Made by a program: the position numbers and the translations under genes. A model generated the notes under the pieces. It saw only the letters and a list, made by a program, of their open reading frames with translations. It had not been told where the DNA came from and searched no databases. From contig NZ_JADQDP010000001.1 in assembly GCF_015694735.1 (NCBI RefSeq), positions 434,001 through 498,000 on the forward strand: a stretch of DNA of 64,000 nucleotides, given 5' to 3'. This document shows, piece by piece, positions 25,303 to 32,774 of the stretch (position 1 is the stretch's first letter; each line of letters begins with the position of its first letter). Origin of the DNA: Hymenobacter properus (GTDB lineage Bacteria; Bacteroidota; Bacteroidia; Cytophagales; Hymenobacteraceae).

Positions 25303-25340
25303 ATGTTCAAGTTTTTTAATACCAAAACACCCCCAGTTTT

Positions 25341-25751
25341 ATGGCATACGACGTAACCGGCCGGCTGCACGAAATCTTTGACGAACAGCAGGTAAGCGAA
25401 AAGTTTCGCAAGCGCGAGTTCGTGCTGGAAGTCCAGGACGGCCAGTATCCCGAGCATATTAAGTTTCAAATGGTTCAGGACAAAACCAGCCTCATCGACC
25501 CTTACAAAATCGGGGATGAAGTGAAGGTGACGTTCAACCTCCGCGGCCGCGGCTTCAACAAAAACGGCCAGATGCTGTACTTCACCAACCTCGAAGCCTG
25601 GAAAATTGAGGCTGCCGGTGGTGCCAGCTACGGCGGTGGCCAGCAACAGTCGGCTCCCCGCCCCGCTGCCCAAAACCAGAATCCCTCGCTGCGTGCCCAG
25701 CCTTCGGCGGCCCCCATCGCCAGCGACGACGACAACGACCTGCCCTTCTAA
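25341..25751 (+). CDS. DUF3127 protein with SSB-like acidic C-terminal tip
   Basis: 136 residues. Residues 1-90 match the DUF3127 domain common in Bacteroidota, an OB-fold-like domain (VTGRLHEIFDEQQVSEKF, KREFVLEVQDGQYPEHIKFQ, FNLRGRGF). A Gln/Ala/Pro-rich linker follows, and the protein ends DDDNDLPF, very like the SSB C-terminal tip that recruits DNA repair and replication proteins. The layout (OB-like domain, disordered linker, acidic tip with terminal Pro-Phe) mirrors SSB. A single-stranded nucleic acid role is inferred, not proven. Confidence 0.85.
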   Translation: MAYDVTGRLHEIFDEQQVSEKFRKREFVLEVQDGQYPEHIKFQMVQDKTSLIDPYKIGDEVKVTFNLRGRGFNKNGQMLYFTNLEAWKIEAAGGASYGGGQQQSAPRPAAQNQNPSLRAQPSAAPIASDDDNDLPF

Positions 25752-25771
25752 GGCCATTAGTTGCAAAACAG

Positions 25772-25808
25772 AAAATGCCGCTTCGGGAAACCGGAGCGGC
25801 ATTTTTTA
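25772..25808 (+). terminator. Intrinsic terminator after the DUF3127 gene
   Basis: AAAATGCCGCTTCGG, loop GAAA, CCGGAGCGGCATTTTTTA. Confidence 0.9.
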
Positions 25809-25832
25809 TGCTCGGTTCACGTATAAGAAGGC

Positions 25833-26459
25833 ATGGATTTACACAAACTGATTGCGCGGGGCGAGGGCGAGGAGTTGGAATTCAAGCAAAAAACTACCCA
25901 CCCCCACCGCATTTCGCGCACGCTGGTTTCGCTGGCAAACACACGAGGCGGGCAGGTGCTGGTGGGCGTTGATGATGCCGGCCGCATCCTGGGCGTGCGC
26001 GACCCGGAGGAAGAATTGTTTGTGCTCCGCGAAGCCGCGCAGCACTACGTGGAGCCGCCGCTCACCACGCTGCGCTTTCAGGAAGTGGAGGAAGACGACC
26101 GTACCGTCATCATTGTGACGGTGCCCGAAAGCCTCAACAAGCCCCACCGCGCCCAGGTGGCCCCCGATGACTGGCGCGGCTACGTGCGCGTGCGCGACGC
26201 CAGCGTACAAACCAGCGGCCTCACCGAGAAGCTGCTGGAGCGTCAGCAACCCGAGGCGCGCTTTGAAAAAATCCCGCTCAACAAGCAGGAGCTAGCCGTT
26301 ATTGAGTACCTGAAAACCCACCCCCGCATTACCCTAGCGCAATACATGAAGCTTGTGAACATGGGCAAGCGCCGGGCCTTCCAAACGCTGATAAAGTTGA
26401 CTTTGCACGGTTACATCCGGCACCACAACAAGGAGAAAGAGCCCTATTACACTATCTGA
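25833..26459 (+). CDS. AlbA_2/Schlafen-like domain protein with winged helix
   Basis: 208 residues. Residues about 10-130 form an AlbA_2 (Schlafen core-like) domain: GEELEFKQK with the conserved Glu/Lys pair, SLANTRGGQVLVGVDDAGRI, and RGYVRVRDASV. Residues about 145-205 look like a winged helix (AVIEYLKTHPRITLAQYMKL). Proteins of this type are usually annotated as putative DNA-binding or regulatory; some Schlafen relatives cleave RNA. It starts 25 bp after the preceding terminator. Target unknown. Confidence 0.85.
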   Translation: MDLHKLIARGEGEELEFKQKTTHPHRISRTLVSLANTRGGQVLVGVDDAGRILGVRDPEEELFVLREAAQHYVEPPLTTLRFQEVEEDDRTVIIVTVPESLNKPHRAQVAPDDWRGYVRVRDASVQTSGLTEKLLERQQPEARFEKIPLNKQELAVIEYLKTHPRITLAQYMKLVNMGKRRAFQTLIKLTLHGYIRHHNKEKEPYYTI

Positions 26460-26466
26460 AACATGG

Positions 26467-26627
26467 ATTGGCCCGGCTTATTCGGATTTCGCGGATTTTA
26501 TAAACGGCTGCGAGTTAGAAGAAGCCTAAAAAGAAAGGCCACCTTACAGGTGGCCTTTCTGAATCCTTGGACTTTCAGCTTATCAGACTTTCACAAAATC
26601 CGCGGAATCCGAATAATCCGGGCGAAT
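26467..26627. repeat. Inverted repeat (family F) enclosing a hairpin
   Basis: Left arm CCCGGCTTATTCGGATTTCG CGGATTTT and right arm AAAATCCGCGGAATCCGAAT AATCCGGGC are inverted copies with about three mismatches over 34 bp. The 95-bp centre carries a second perfect hairpin (26532-26560). The left arm begins 8 bp after the stop of the AlbA_2 gene. Confidence 0.8.
26532..26560. terminator. Hairpin AGAAAGGCCACC/GGTGGCCTTTCT
   Basis: Perfect 12-13-bp stem with a short loop (TTACA). No long T-run follows, so termination strength is uncertain; lies between convergent genes. Confidence 0.6.
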
Positions 26628-26639
26628 CCGTGGTTCAGA

Positions 26640-26756
26640 CTACTCCTGTTTGCGGGCACGGGCGGCTTTTTTCTCGTCTTTCTCCGCTTTTTTCTCCTTC
26701 ATGGTTTTGGCGGGCTCTTTCTTTTTCTCTTTACGGGCGTCTTGGGCTTTGGCCAT
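26640..26756 (-). CDS. 38-residue Lys/Ala/Glu-rich small protein
   Basis: Starts MAKAQDARKEKKKEPAKTMK and continues with Lys/Glu/Ala-rich sequence to KQE. Highly charged, helical, no hydrophobic part, resembling short basic ORFs I recall in other Bacteroidota genomes. A -7-like TACCTTCG lies upstream (26833-26840, minus). It may bind nucleic acid or ribosomes; unproven. Composition is not that of random GC-rich sequence, which supports it as a gene. Confidence 0.6.
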   Translation of the reverse strand: MAKAQDARKEKKKEPAKTMKEKKAEKDEKKAARARKQE

Positions 26757-26832
26757 GATTGAAAAGAACTAGTTGGGTTGAGGTGAATTTCCGCAGGTTC
26801 AACGCACAGCAGGGCCGTGGCGTTGTGGGGAG

Positions 26833-26840
26833 CGAAGGTA
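26833..26840 (-). promoter_or_regulatory. -7-like element TACCTTCG upstream of the small Lys-rich protein
   Basis: One mismatch to TAnnTTTG; about 77 bp upstream of the ATG at 26756. Confidence 0.35.
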
Positions 26841-26870
26841 GAAATTTTGGCGATTAAAACTGCCAGTGCG

Positions 26871-28460
26871 TTAAATAATGGGCAGGTACCGCTCGCGAAT
26901 AATGTTGAGGTGGTGCCGCTCGTGGCCGGGCACAATGTAGAGCAGCGCCCGCACTGTGGCCGGGCCACCGTTGGCGGTGCCGCGCCGGTTCAGCTGCTCC
27001 TCGGTGAAGCTCTCGAACAAGGCCAGCGTGGCGGCCCGAGTGGCGTCGTACTCGGCCAGCAGGCTGGCAATGGGGCGGGCATTGGCGCCGCTGTGGGCCA
27101 CGTAGTCGTCCTGCTCAAAACCAGGTAGGTCCTGGCTGTCGGCGCGGGCGAAGCGCATCGCGCGATAGGCAAATACTCGCTCGGTATCAATCTGATGCAG
27201 CAGCATTTCTTTGAGCGTCCACTTGCCTTCGGCGTAAGCTTTTTCGGCCTGCTCCTCGCTCAGGTTGGCGAATACCGCGCGGATTTCTGCCGGCTGGGTG
27301 CGCAGGGCATCCAGCGGGCTTATGTCTTCGGGAATCTGGTTGATGTAGCCGGCGGCGTAGGGCAGAAAATCGCCTTCGGCGGGTCGCGCAATTGACATAA
27401 TGGCAAACGTTTGGTGAGTTAGAACGGCGGTTTCTATTGGCGCGGGTTGCGCCGGAGCTGCATCGGTAGGCAGCACTAATGGCAGAATTTCGACCGGTCC
27501 CGGCGCGGTGGATGGCAAGATGGATGGCGCCAAATGCGAGTCGAAGCACAGGCGCACCACAGGCAGTGGCGCGGGCAATTCTCGCGCACCCTGCTCCTGC
27601 CCAAAGGCCCAAACCAGGAAGTCGGGCATCACCCGGCCCCAGGTGTCGGGGTGGTGGTGGCCGCCTTCAATCTGCACGTAACGCAGGGATTGCGCCAGGT
27701 CCAGGCCGGTTTTGCGTAGCTCTTCGATGAGGTCGAGGCAGTCTTCGATGGAATCGATGACGCCGTTTTCGTTGCGGTCGCCGCGCTCATCAAGGGTGCC
27801 GGTTTGCAGCCAGAAGCGGTGCTGCGGGTGCAACTGCCCAGCCCGCACGAGGCCGTGCATAATGCGGTCGGCGGGCGTGTAGCCGGCCCCCACGGCCCGC
27901 TGCCGCCACCAGAACGAGCCCGAAAACACACCGGCCCGCGTGAAGCACTCGGGGTGGTGCCACACCAAATCAAACGCCGACAAGCCTCCGAGCGAAAAGC
28001 CCGCCATCACGGCCTCGGTAGGTTCGGCCGAGGCGTGGTAATTGGCTTGCGCAAAAGGCAGCAGTTCGTGCCGCAAAAATTCGGAATACGCTCCGGCCAG
28101 GCTACCGCGGCCATTGAAGTCGGCGTGCGCCGCGGTGCCGTACTCTTGTGTGCGCAGCTCATTGGCGTGGGGCGCCACCAGCACAAAGGGCCGGACGGCC
28201 TCCTTACTATATAAGGTATCGAGGGTGGCTTGCAGGCCCAGCCGCTCCAGGTCCTGGCCGTCGTTGAGGTAGAGCACGGGGTAAGGCGCGGAGGCTGCCA
28301 AACCGGCCGGGGGCAGCAGAATGCTCACCTCCACATCGCGCGCCAGAAAGTTGGACGTTAGCACTTCCCGGCACAGCCGGGTGACCAGGGGCGACGTTTC
28401 GGAGGCAGGAATTTCTGAAAGCATCAAACAAAGTAACGGCGGCCGTGGGAAAGACCGCAA
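26871..28460 (-). CDS. Fusion of enterochelin-esterase-like hydrolase and DinB-family domain
   Basis: 529 residues in one frame. Residues 1-about 300: alpha/beta hydrolase of the putative esterase (Fes/EstD-like) type with YPVLYLNDGQDL, nucleophile Ser in AGFSLGGLSAFDL, and a His near GGHHHPDTWG. Residues about 315-350 are a Pro/Ala-rich linker. Residues 355-529 (MSIARPAEGDFLPYAAGY to HERHHLNIIRERYLPII) are a full-length DinB four-helix domain with metal-type His at LLHQIDTE and GHERHH. The DinB part starts with its own Met, so this may be a gene fusion formed by loss of a stop, or two coupled products. Divergent from the esterase gene at 28561. Confidence 0.82.
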   Translation of the reverse strand: MRSFPRPPLLCLMLSEIPASETSPLVTRLCREVLTSNFLARDVEVSILLPPAGLAASAPYPVLYLNDGQDLERLGLQATLDTLYSKEAVRPFVLVAPHANELRTQEYGTAAHADFNGRGSLAGAYSEFLRHELLPFAQANYHASAEPTEAVMAGFSLGGLSAFDLVWHHPECFTRAGVFSGSFWWRQRAVGAGYTPADRIMHGLVRAGQLHPQHRFWLQTGTLDERGDRNENGVIDSIEDCLDLIEELRKTGLDLAQSLRYVQIEGGHHHPDTWGRVMPDFLVWAFGQEQGARELPAPLPVVRLCFDSHLAPSILPSTAPGPVEILPLVLPTDAAPAQPAPIETAVLTHQTFAIMSIARPAEGDFLPYAAGYINQIPEDISPLDALRTQPAEIRAVFANLSEEQAEKAYAEGKWTLKEMLLHQIDTERVFAYRAMRFARADSQDLPGFEQDDYVAHSGANARPIASLLAEYDATRAATLALFESFTEEQLNRRGTANGGPATVRALLYIVPGHERHHLNIIRERYLPII

Positions 28461-28560
28461 GCACGCAAAATTAAACTGGTTAAATGCAGTAGGTCCATCA
28501 TTTCTTGACTAGTTTGCCGCGCCGCACCACACTGGCGGCTTCACCCTCACCGCCATTCCC

Positions 28561-29268
28561 GTGCAAGAACAACACCGCCGCTTCTATTCTCACCACCTCG
28601 GCCAGGACATCGACATGCTGGTTTTCGGTACCTGGGGCTACCCGGTGGTGATTTTCCCGACCTCCGGGGGCCACGACAACGAAGCCCGTGATTTCAAGCT
28701 CATCGAAGCGGCCCGCCCGCTGGTGGAGGCCGGCAAGGTGAAGCTGTTTTGCATCGACAGCATCGACGCACATTCGTGGTACGCCAAGCACCTGCCGCCC
28801 GATGTGCGGGTGAAAAACCACGTTTTTTACGACCAGTTTCTGAGCGACGAGCTGGTGCCCATGCTGCAGCACGAGTGTCACGTCGATAAGATTGGCGTGG
28901 CCGGCTGCAGCTTCGGCGGCTTTCACGCGCTGAATTTTGCCTTCCGTCACCCCAATCAGGTGGCCCACCTCTTCACCATGGGCGCCGCCTTCGACATCCG
29001 GCAGTTCGTGGATGGCTACCACGACGACAACGTTTATTTCAACAACCCACCCGAGTTCATTCCCAACGCCCACAGCGAGCATTTTCAGTGGATGAATATC
29101 ATTCTGGGCACCGCCGAGCATGACTTCTGCAAGGATGCCAACTTCCAGATGTCGCACCTGCTGAGCCAGAAGGGCATTCGCCACACGCTCGACGTGAAGC
29201 CCTTTGGTAACCACGACTGGCCGGTGTGGCGAGAAATGTTTCCGCAGTACCTGAGCACCATTGCTTAA
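28561..29268 (+). CDS. Esterase-family alpha/beta hydrolase, first gene of amidoligase cluster
   Basis: 235 residues from a GTG. Compact alpha/beta hydrolase: VIFPTSGGHDNEARDF, nucleophile Ser in GVAGCSFGGFHALN (about 118), and a C-terminal catalytic His in FGNHDWPVW. It resembles the esterase group (COG4947-like, from memory) often next to GCS2 and ATP-grasp genes. No signal peptide, so cytoplasmic. Likely hydrolyses an ester or thioester in the product or a precursor made by the downstream ligases; 65 bp separate it from the ATP-grasp gene. Confidence 0.85.
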   Translation: MQEQHRRFYSHHLGQDIDMLVFGTWGYPVVIFPTSGGHDNEARDFKLIEAARPLVEAGKVKLFCIDSIDAHSWYAKHLPPDVRVKNHVFYDQFLSDELVPMLQHECHVDKIGVAGCSFGGFHALNFAFRHPNQVAHLFTMGAAFDIRQFVDGYHDDNVYFNNPPEFIPNAHSEHFQWMNIILGTAEHDFCKDANFQMSHLLSQKGIRHTLDVKPFGNHDWPVWREMFPQYLSTIA

Positions 29269-29333
29269 CCCCTCTTTACCCCTATTTCTTCACCAACCCC
29301 CGCTAGCCTAAGCGCTGCCAAAACCCTTTCCCC

Positions 29334-30605
29334 ATGAAAAAAATCGGTATCCTCTTTGGTCAGGAAAACACCTTTCCGCAGGCCTTCGTCGACCGCGTGA
29401 ACCAGAAAGCCGTGGACGGCATCACGGCCGAGTTCGTGAACATTGAGCAGGTGGAGCAGGCCGTGCCCTGCGGCTACGACGTCATCATCGACCGCATTTC
29501 GCAAGACGTGCCCTTCTACCGCGCCTACCTGAAAAACGCGGCCCTCACCGGCACGGTGGTCATCAACAACTCCTTCTGGTGGAGCGCCGACGAGAAGTTT
29601 TTCAACAACGCGCTGGCCGTGCAGCTCGGCGTGCCGGTGCCCAAAACCCTGCTGCTCCCCAGCAAGCACCGCCCCGACGACACTACCGAAAATTCCTTCC
29701 GCAACCTGGCCTTGTTCGACTGGCAGAAAGCCTTCGACCACATCGGTTTCCCGGCCTTTATGAAGCCCCACGCCGGCGGCGGCTGGAAGAGCGTGTACAA
29801 AGTAGACAACCCCGAGCAAGCCTGGCGCGCCTACGACGAAACCGGCCAGCTGGTGATGCTTTACCAGGAAGCCATTGAGTTCGAGGACTACTTCCGTTGC
29901 TACTGCCTGGGCGGTAAGCACGTGCTCATCATGCCCTACGAGCCCCGCAACGCCCCCCACGAGCGGTACCAGACCACGATGAAAACCGAGGGCGAAGCCG
30001 GCCAGAAGCTGCTCGACACCATTAAGGACTACACCCTGCGCCTGTGCCAGGGCCTGGGCTACGACTTCAACACCGTGGAATTTGCCGTGCGCAACGGCGT
30101 GCCCATTGCCATCGACTTCGGCAACCCTGCCCCCGACGCCGACATCAACTCGGTAGGCGCTGAGAACTTCGAGTGGGTGGTGGAGCACGCCGCCCAGCTG
30201 GCCATCGAGCGGGCCAAGGCCCACCGCCCCGGCCGCACCAACCTGACCTGGGGCACCTTCGTGCAAGACTCGGTGCGCGCCGCTCCCAAAGGCTCGCCCA
30301 CCATCGGCGCCAACGTGCAGATGGGCCAGTCGGTGCGCGAAACCAACGACCTGGGTGCCACCGGCGCCCCGCAGCCCGCCGCCAAAAAAGCAGCGGCGAA
30401 GAAAGCCGCCGGTGCCCCCACGCCCGAGCCGCCCACCGGCGAAGTATCGGCCAGCGAGCAGTCGGCCGCTAAGAAAGCTGCCGCACCGGCTAAAAAGCCT
30501 GCAGCCGCCAAAGCCCCTGCTGCCGCCAAAGCCCCCGCCGCTGCCAAAGCTGCTGCTCCAAAGGCGCCAGCGGCTAAGAAAGCGACGACCAAGAAGGGCG
30601 AATAG
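29334..30605 (+). CDS. ATP-grasp ligase (RimK-like) with histone H1-like tail
   Basis: 423 residues. Residues 1-about 300 are an ATP-grasp amide ligase: FPAFMKPHAGGGWKSVYKV (ATP-binding Lys and Gly-rich loop), NTVEFAVRNGVPIAIDFGNP (metal-binding Glu/Asn). Residues about 344-423 are almost pure Ala/Lys/Pro (AAKKAAAKKAAG, APAAAKAPAAAKAAAPKAPA) and end KKATTKKGE, exactly the style of histone H1 and bacterial H1-like proteins. The tail could bind nucleic acid or an acidic product chain. Family reaction: ATP-dependent coupling of a carboxylate to an amine. Confidence 0.88.
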   Translation: MKKIGILFGQENTFPQAFVDRVNQKAVDGITAEFVNIEQVEQAVPCGYDVIIDRISQDVPFYRAYLKNAALTGTVVINNSFWWSADEKFFNNALAVQLGVPVPKTLLLPSKHRPDDTTENSFRNLALFDWQKAFDHIGFPAFMKPHAGGGWKSVYKVDNPEQAWRAYDETGQLVMLYQEAIEFEDYFRCYCLGGKHVLIMPYEPRNAPHERYQTTMKTEGEAGQKLLDTIKDYTLRLCQGLGYDFNTVEFAVRNGVPIAIDFGNPAPDADINSVGAENFEWVVEHAAQLAIERAKAHRPGRTNLTWGTFVQDSVRAAPKGSPTIGANVQMGQSVRETNDLGATGAPQPAAKKAAAKKAAGAPTPEPPTGEVSASEQSAAKKAAAPAKKPAAAKAPAAAKAPAAAKAAAPKAPAAKKATTKKGE

Positions 30606-30622
30606 TCGATTGTCTGTGCTTG

Positions 30623-30657
30623 TTCCTCCGGCGCACAAACCGCGTGCGCCGGAGGAA
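30623..30657 (+). terminator. Perfect hairpin between ATP-grasp and GCS2 genes
   Basis: TTCCTCCGGCGCAC and GTGCGCCGGAGGAA pair over 14 bp with a 7-nt loop. No T-run follows, so it may instead stabilise or process the operon transcript. Confidence 0.5.
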
Positions 30658-30697
30658 TAGCATTCTACCCTTGTCATTTTCGTATTCGTCCTGCCCC

Positions 30698-31801
30698 ATG
30701 GCTATGCCCACGTTTACCCTCGGCATCGAGGAAGAATTCCAGACCATTGACCCCGAAACCCGGGAGCTCCGCTCCCACCTTTCGCAGATTGTGGAGGGCG
30801 GCCGCGTCACGCTGCAGGAACAGGTGAAAGCCGAGATGCACCAGGCCGTGGTGGAGGTGGGCACCAACATCTGCCACAACATCACCGAGGCCCGCACCGA
30901 GGTGCTGCACCTGCGCCGCCAGGTGATAGAGCTGGCCGACCGGCAAGGGCTGAAAATTGGCGCGGCGGGCACGCACCCGTTTTCGCGCTGGCAGGAGCAG
31001 CCCATCACGCCCGATGCCCGCTACGACAAGATTGTGGAGGAACTGCAGGAAGCCGCCCGCTCCAACCTAGTTTTCGGCATGCACGTGCACGTGGGCATCG
31101 AAAACCGCGAAATGGGCGTGTACATGATGAATACGCTGCGGTATTTCCTGCCGCACTTGTTCGCGCTGAGCACCAACTCGCCGTTCTGGGAAGGCCGCGA
31201 AACGGGTTATAAGTCATTCCGCACCAAGGTGTTCGAGCGGTTCCCGCGCACGGGCATTCCGGGCTTTTTCCACAGCGCCAGCGACTACGATGAGTTTGTG
31301 CAACTGCTCATCAAAACCGGCTGCATCGACAACGGCAAGAAAATCTGGTGGGACGTGCGCCTGCACCCTTTCTTCGACACCATCGAATACCGCATCTGCG
31401 ACATGATGATGCGCGCCGACGAAACCATCGCCGTGGCCGCCGTCATGCAGGCGCTGGTGGCCAAAATCTACAAGCTCAAGGCTCAGAACCTTAACTTCCG
31501 CATTTACCGCAGCGCCCTCATCAAGGAAAATAAGTGGCGCGCCGCCCGCTACGGCCTCGACGGCAACATGATTGACTTCGGCATCCAGGAAGAAGTGCCC
31601 ACTAAGAAGCTCATTCTGGAACTGCTCGACTTCATCGACGACGTGGTGGACGACCTTGGCAGCCGGCACGAAGTAGAATACGTGCTGAAAATGATGGAGA
31701 TGGGCACCGGCGCCGACCGCCAGCTCCAGGTTTTCCGCGAAACCAACGACCTGAGCAAGGTGGTTGACTACATTCTCGCCGAGACGACGCACGGACTGTA
31801 G
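30698..31801 (+). CDS. GCS2-family carboxylate-amine ligase (YbdK-like)
   Basis: 367 residues from the ATG at 30698. Glutamate-cysteine ligase family 2 fold (glutamine-synthetase-like): FTLGIEEEFQTIDPETREL (acidic metal-binding start), HQAVVEVGTNICHN, FGMHVHVGIENREMG, and EYRICDMMMRADE. These enzymes form a gamma-glutamyl or other amide bond using ATP. No protein in the window shows itself to be the amino-acceptor substrate. The neighbours on both sides are also ligases or amidotransferases, so it is part of one pathway. Confidence 0.92.
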   Translation: MAMPTFTLGIEEEFQTIDPETRELRSHLSQIVEGGRVTLQEQVKAEMHQAVVEVGTNICHNITEARTEVLHLRRQVIELADRQGLKIGAAGTHPFSRWQEQPITPDARYDKIVEELQEAARSNLVFGMHVHVGIENREMGVYMMNTLRYFLPHLFALSTNSPFWEGRETGYKSFRTKVFERFPRTGIPGFFHSASDYDEFVQLLIKTGCIDNGKKIWWDVRLHPFFDTIEYRICDMMMRADETIAVAAVMQALVAKIYKLKAQNLNFRIYRSALIKENKWRAARYGLDGNMIDFGIQEEVPTKKLILELLDFIDDVVDDLGSRHEVEYVLKMMEMGTGADRQLQVFRETNDLSKVVDYILAETTHGL

Positions 31802-31818
31802 CCTTATTATCTTTGCCT

Positions 31819-31857
31819 AAGCAACGCCAGCCGTCCGGTTGGCGTTGCTTCTTTTTT
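31819..31857 (+). terminator. Intrinsic terminator between GCS2 ligase and amidotransferase genes
   Basis: AAGCAACGCCA and TGGCGTTGCTT form the stem, followed by CTTTTTT. A TATCTTTG -7-like element lies just before it (31809-31816), so the hairpin may also lie in the leader of the next transcript. Confidence 0.8.
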
Positions 31858-31923
31858 AGCTGGGCTCCAGCCTGGCCTTTTTCTATACTTTTAGGCGGAA
31901 CGTCCTATTTTACTAAGCAAATT

Positions 31924-32748
31924 ATGGAAGCTATTCGGGTTGCCATTCTGGATATGTACGACAACGCCCGCAACGAAGGCATGCGCTGCATCCGGCAGCT
32001 GCTGGCCCGCAGCGCGGCCGAAAACGGCCTCACGTTCGACGTTGATACCTATAACGTGAGGGCCGAAAACGTTGTACCCAACCTGGACTACGACATCTAC
32101 ATTTCCAGCGGCGGCCCCGGTAGCCCGCTAGCATCTGACGAGCTCTGGGAGCGTCAGTACTTCGACTTCATCGACGCGCTGCTGGCCCACAACCAGACCC
32201 AGGAAAACAAGAAACACCTGCTGCTCATCTGCCACTCCTTCCAGCTTGTGAGCCGGCACTTGGGTATGGGCACCGTAGGCCGGCGCAAGTCCACCTCGTT
32301 TGGGGTATTGCCAGTCCACCTCACCCCCGCCGGTCAGGCCGAGCCTGTGCTGCAAGGCCTGCCCGAACCGTTCTATATCGTCGACTCGCGCGACTACCAG
32401 CTCACCAACCTCGACATGGACCGCCTGAATGCCTTTGGCGCCCGAGTGCTGTGCCTGGAGAAAGAGCGCCCGCATGTGCCGCTGGAGCGCGCTGTGATGG
32501 CCATCCGGTTCACGCCCGAAGTCATTGGCACCCAGTTTCATCCCGAGGCCGACGGCGAGGGCATGCTGCGCTACATGCTCACCGACGAGCGCAAGCAGCA
32601 GGTCATCAGCACCTACGGCGAGGCCAAGTACCACGAAATGGTTCGCCTGCTGGCCGACCCCACCACCATTGAGCACACCGAATCGGTGGTGGTGCCCACC
32701 TTCCTGCGCCGCGCCTTGGCCGAACTTGGCCAACCCACCGCTGCTTAA
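31924..32748 (+). CDS. Class I glutamine amidotransferase (GATase1) domain protein
   Basis: 274 residues from the ATG at 31924; the earlier in-frame start only adds an unrelated hydrophobic stretch. Class I GATase fold: YISSGGPGSP (about 59-68), nucleophile Cys103 in LLICHSFQ, and His206-Glu208 in GTQFHPEA. It would release ammonia from glutamine, probably handing it to one of the ligases, or hydrolyse a gamma-glutamyl bond. Preceded by a terminator and followed by the ATP-grasp-like gene after 26 bp. Confidence 0.88.
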   Translation: MEAIRVAILDMYDNARNEGMRCIRQLLARSAAENGLTFDVDTYNVRAENVVPNLDYDIYISSGGPGSPLASDELWERQYFDFIDALLAHNQTQENKKHLLLICHSFQLVSRHLGMGTVGRRKSTSFGVLPVHLTPAGQAEPVLQGLPEPFYIVDSRDYQLTNLDMDRLNAFGARVLCLEKERPHVPLERAVMAIRFTPEVIGTQFHPEADGEGMLRYMLTDERKQQVISTYGEAKYHEMVRLLADPTTIEHTESVVVPTFLRRALAELGQPTAA

Positions 32749-32774
32749 TTCTTGTCCGTAGCTGCTTCCTGCTC

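Noticed and set aside
26871..27398. Separate DinB gene from its internal Met
   Set aside because: Not called separately because the frame is continuous from the esterase without a stop; kept as a question under findings.
30623..30657. Operon-internal hairpin as a riboswitch
   Set aside because: A single perfect stem with no conserved aptamer elements; more likely a processing or weak termination hairpin.
29265..30677. Long open frame opposite the ATP-grasp gene (minus strand)
   Set aside because: Arises from GC-rich codon bias on the other strand; no recognisable domain, while the plus-strand frame has clear ATP-grasp motifs.
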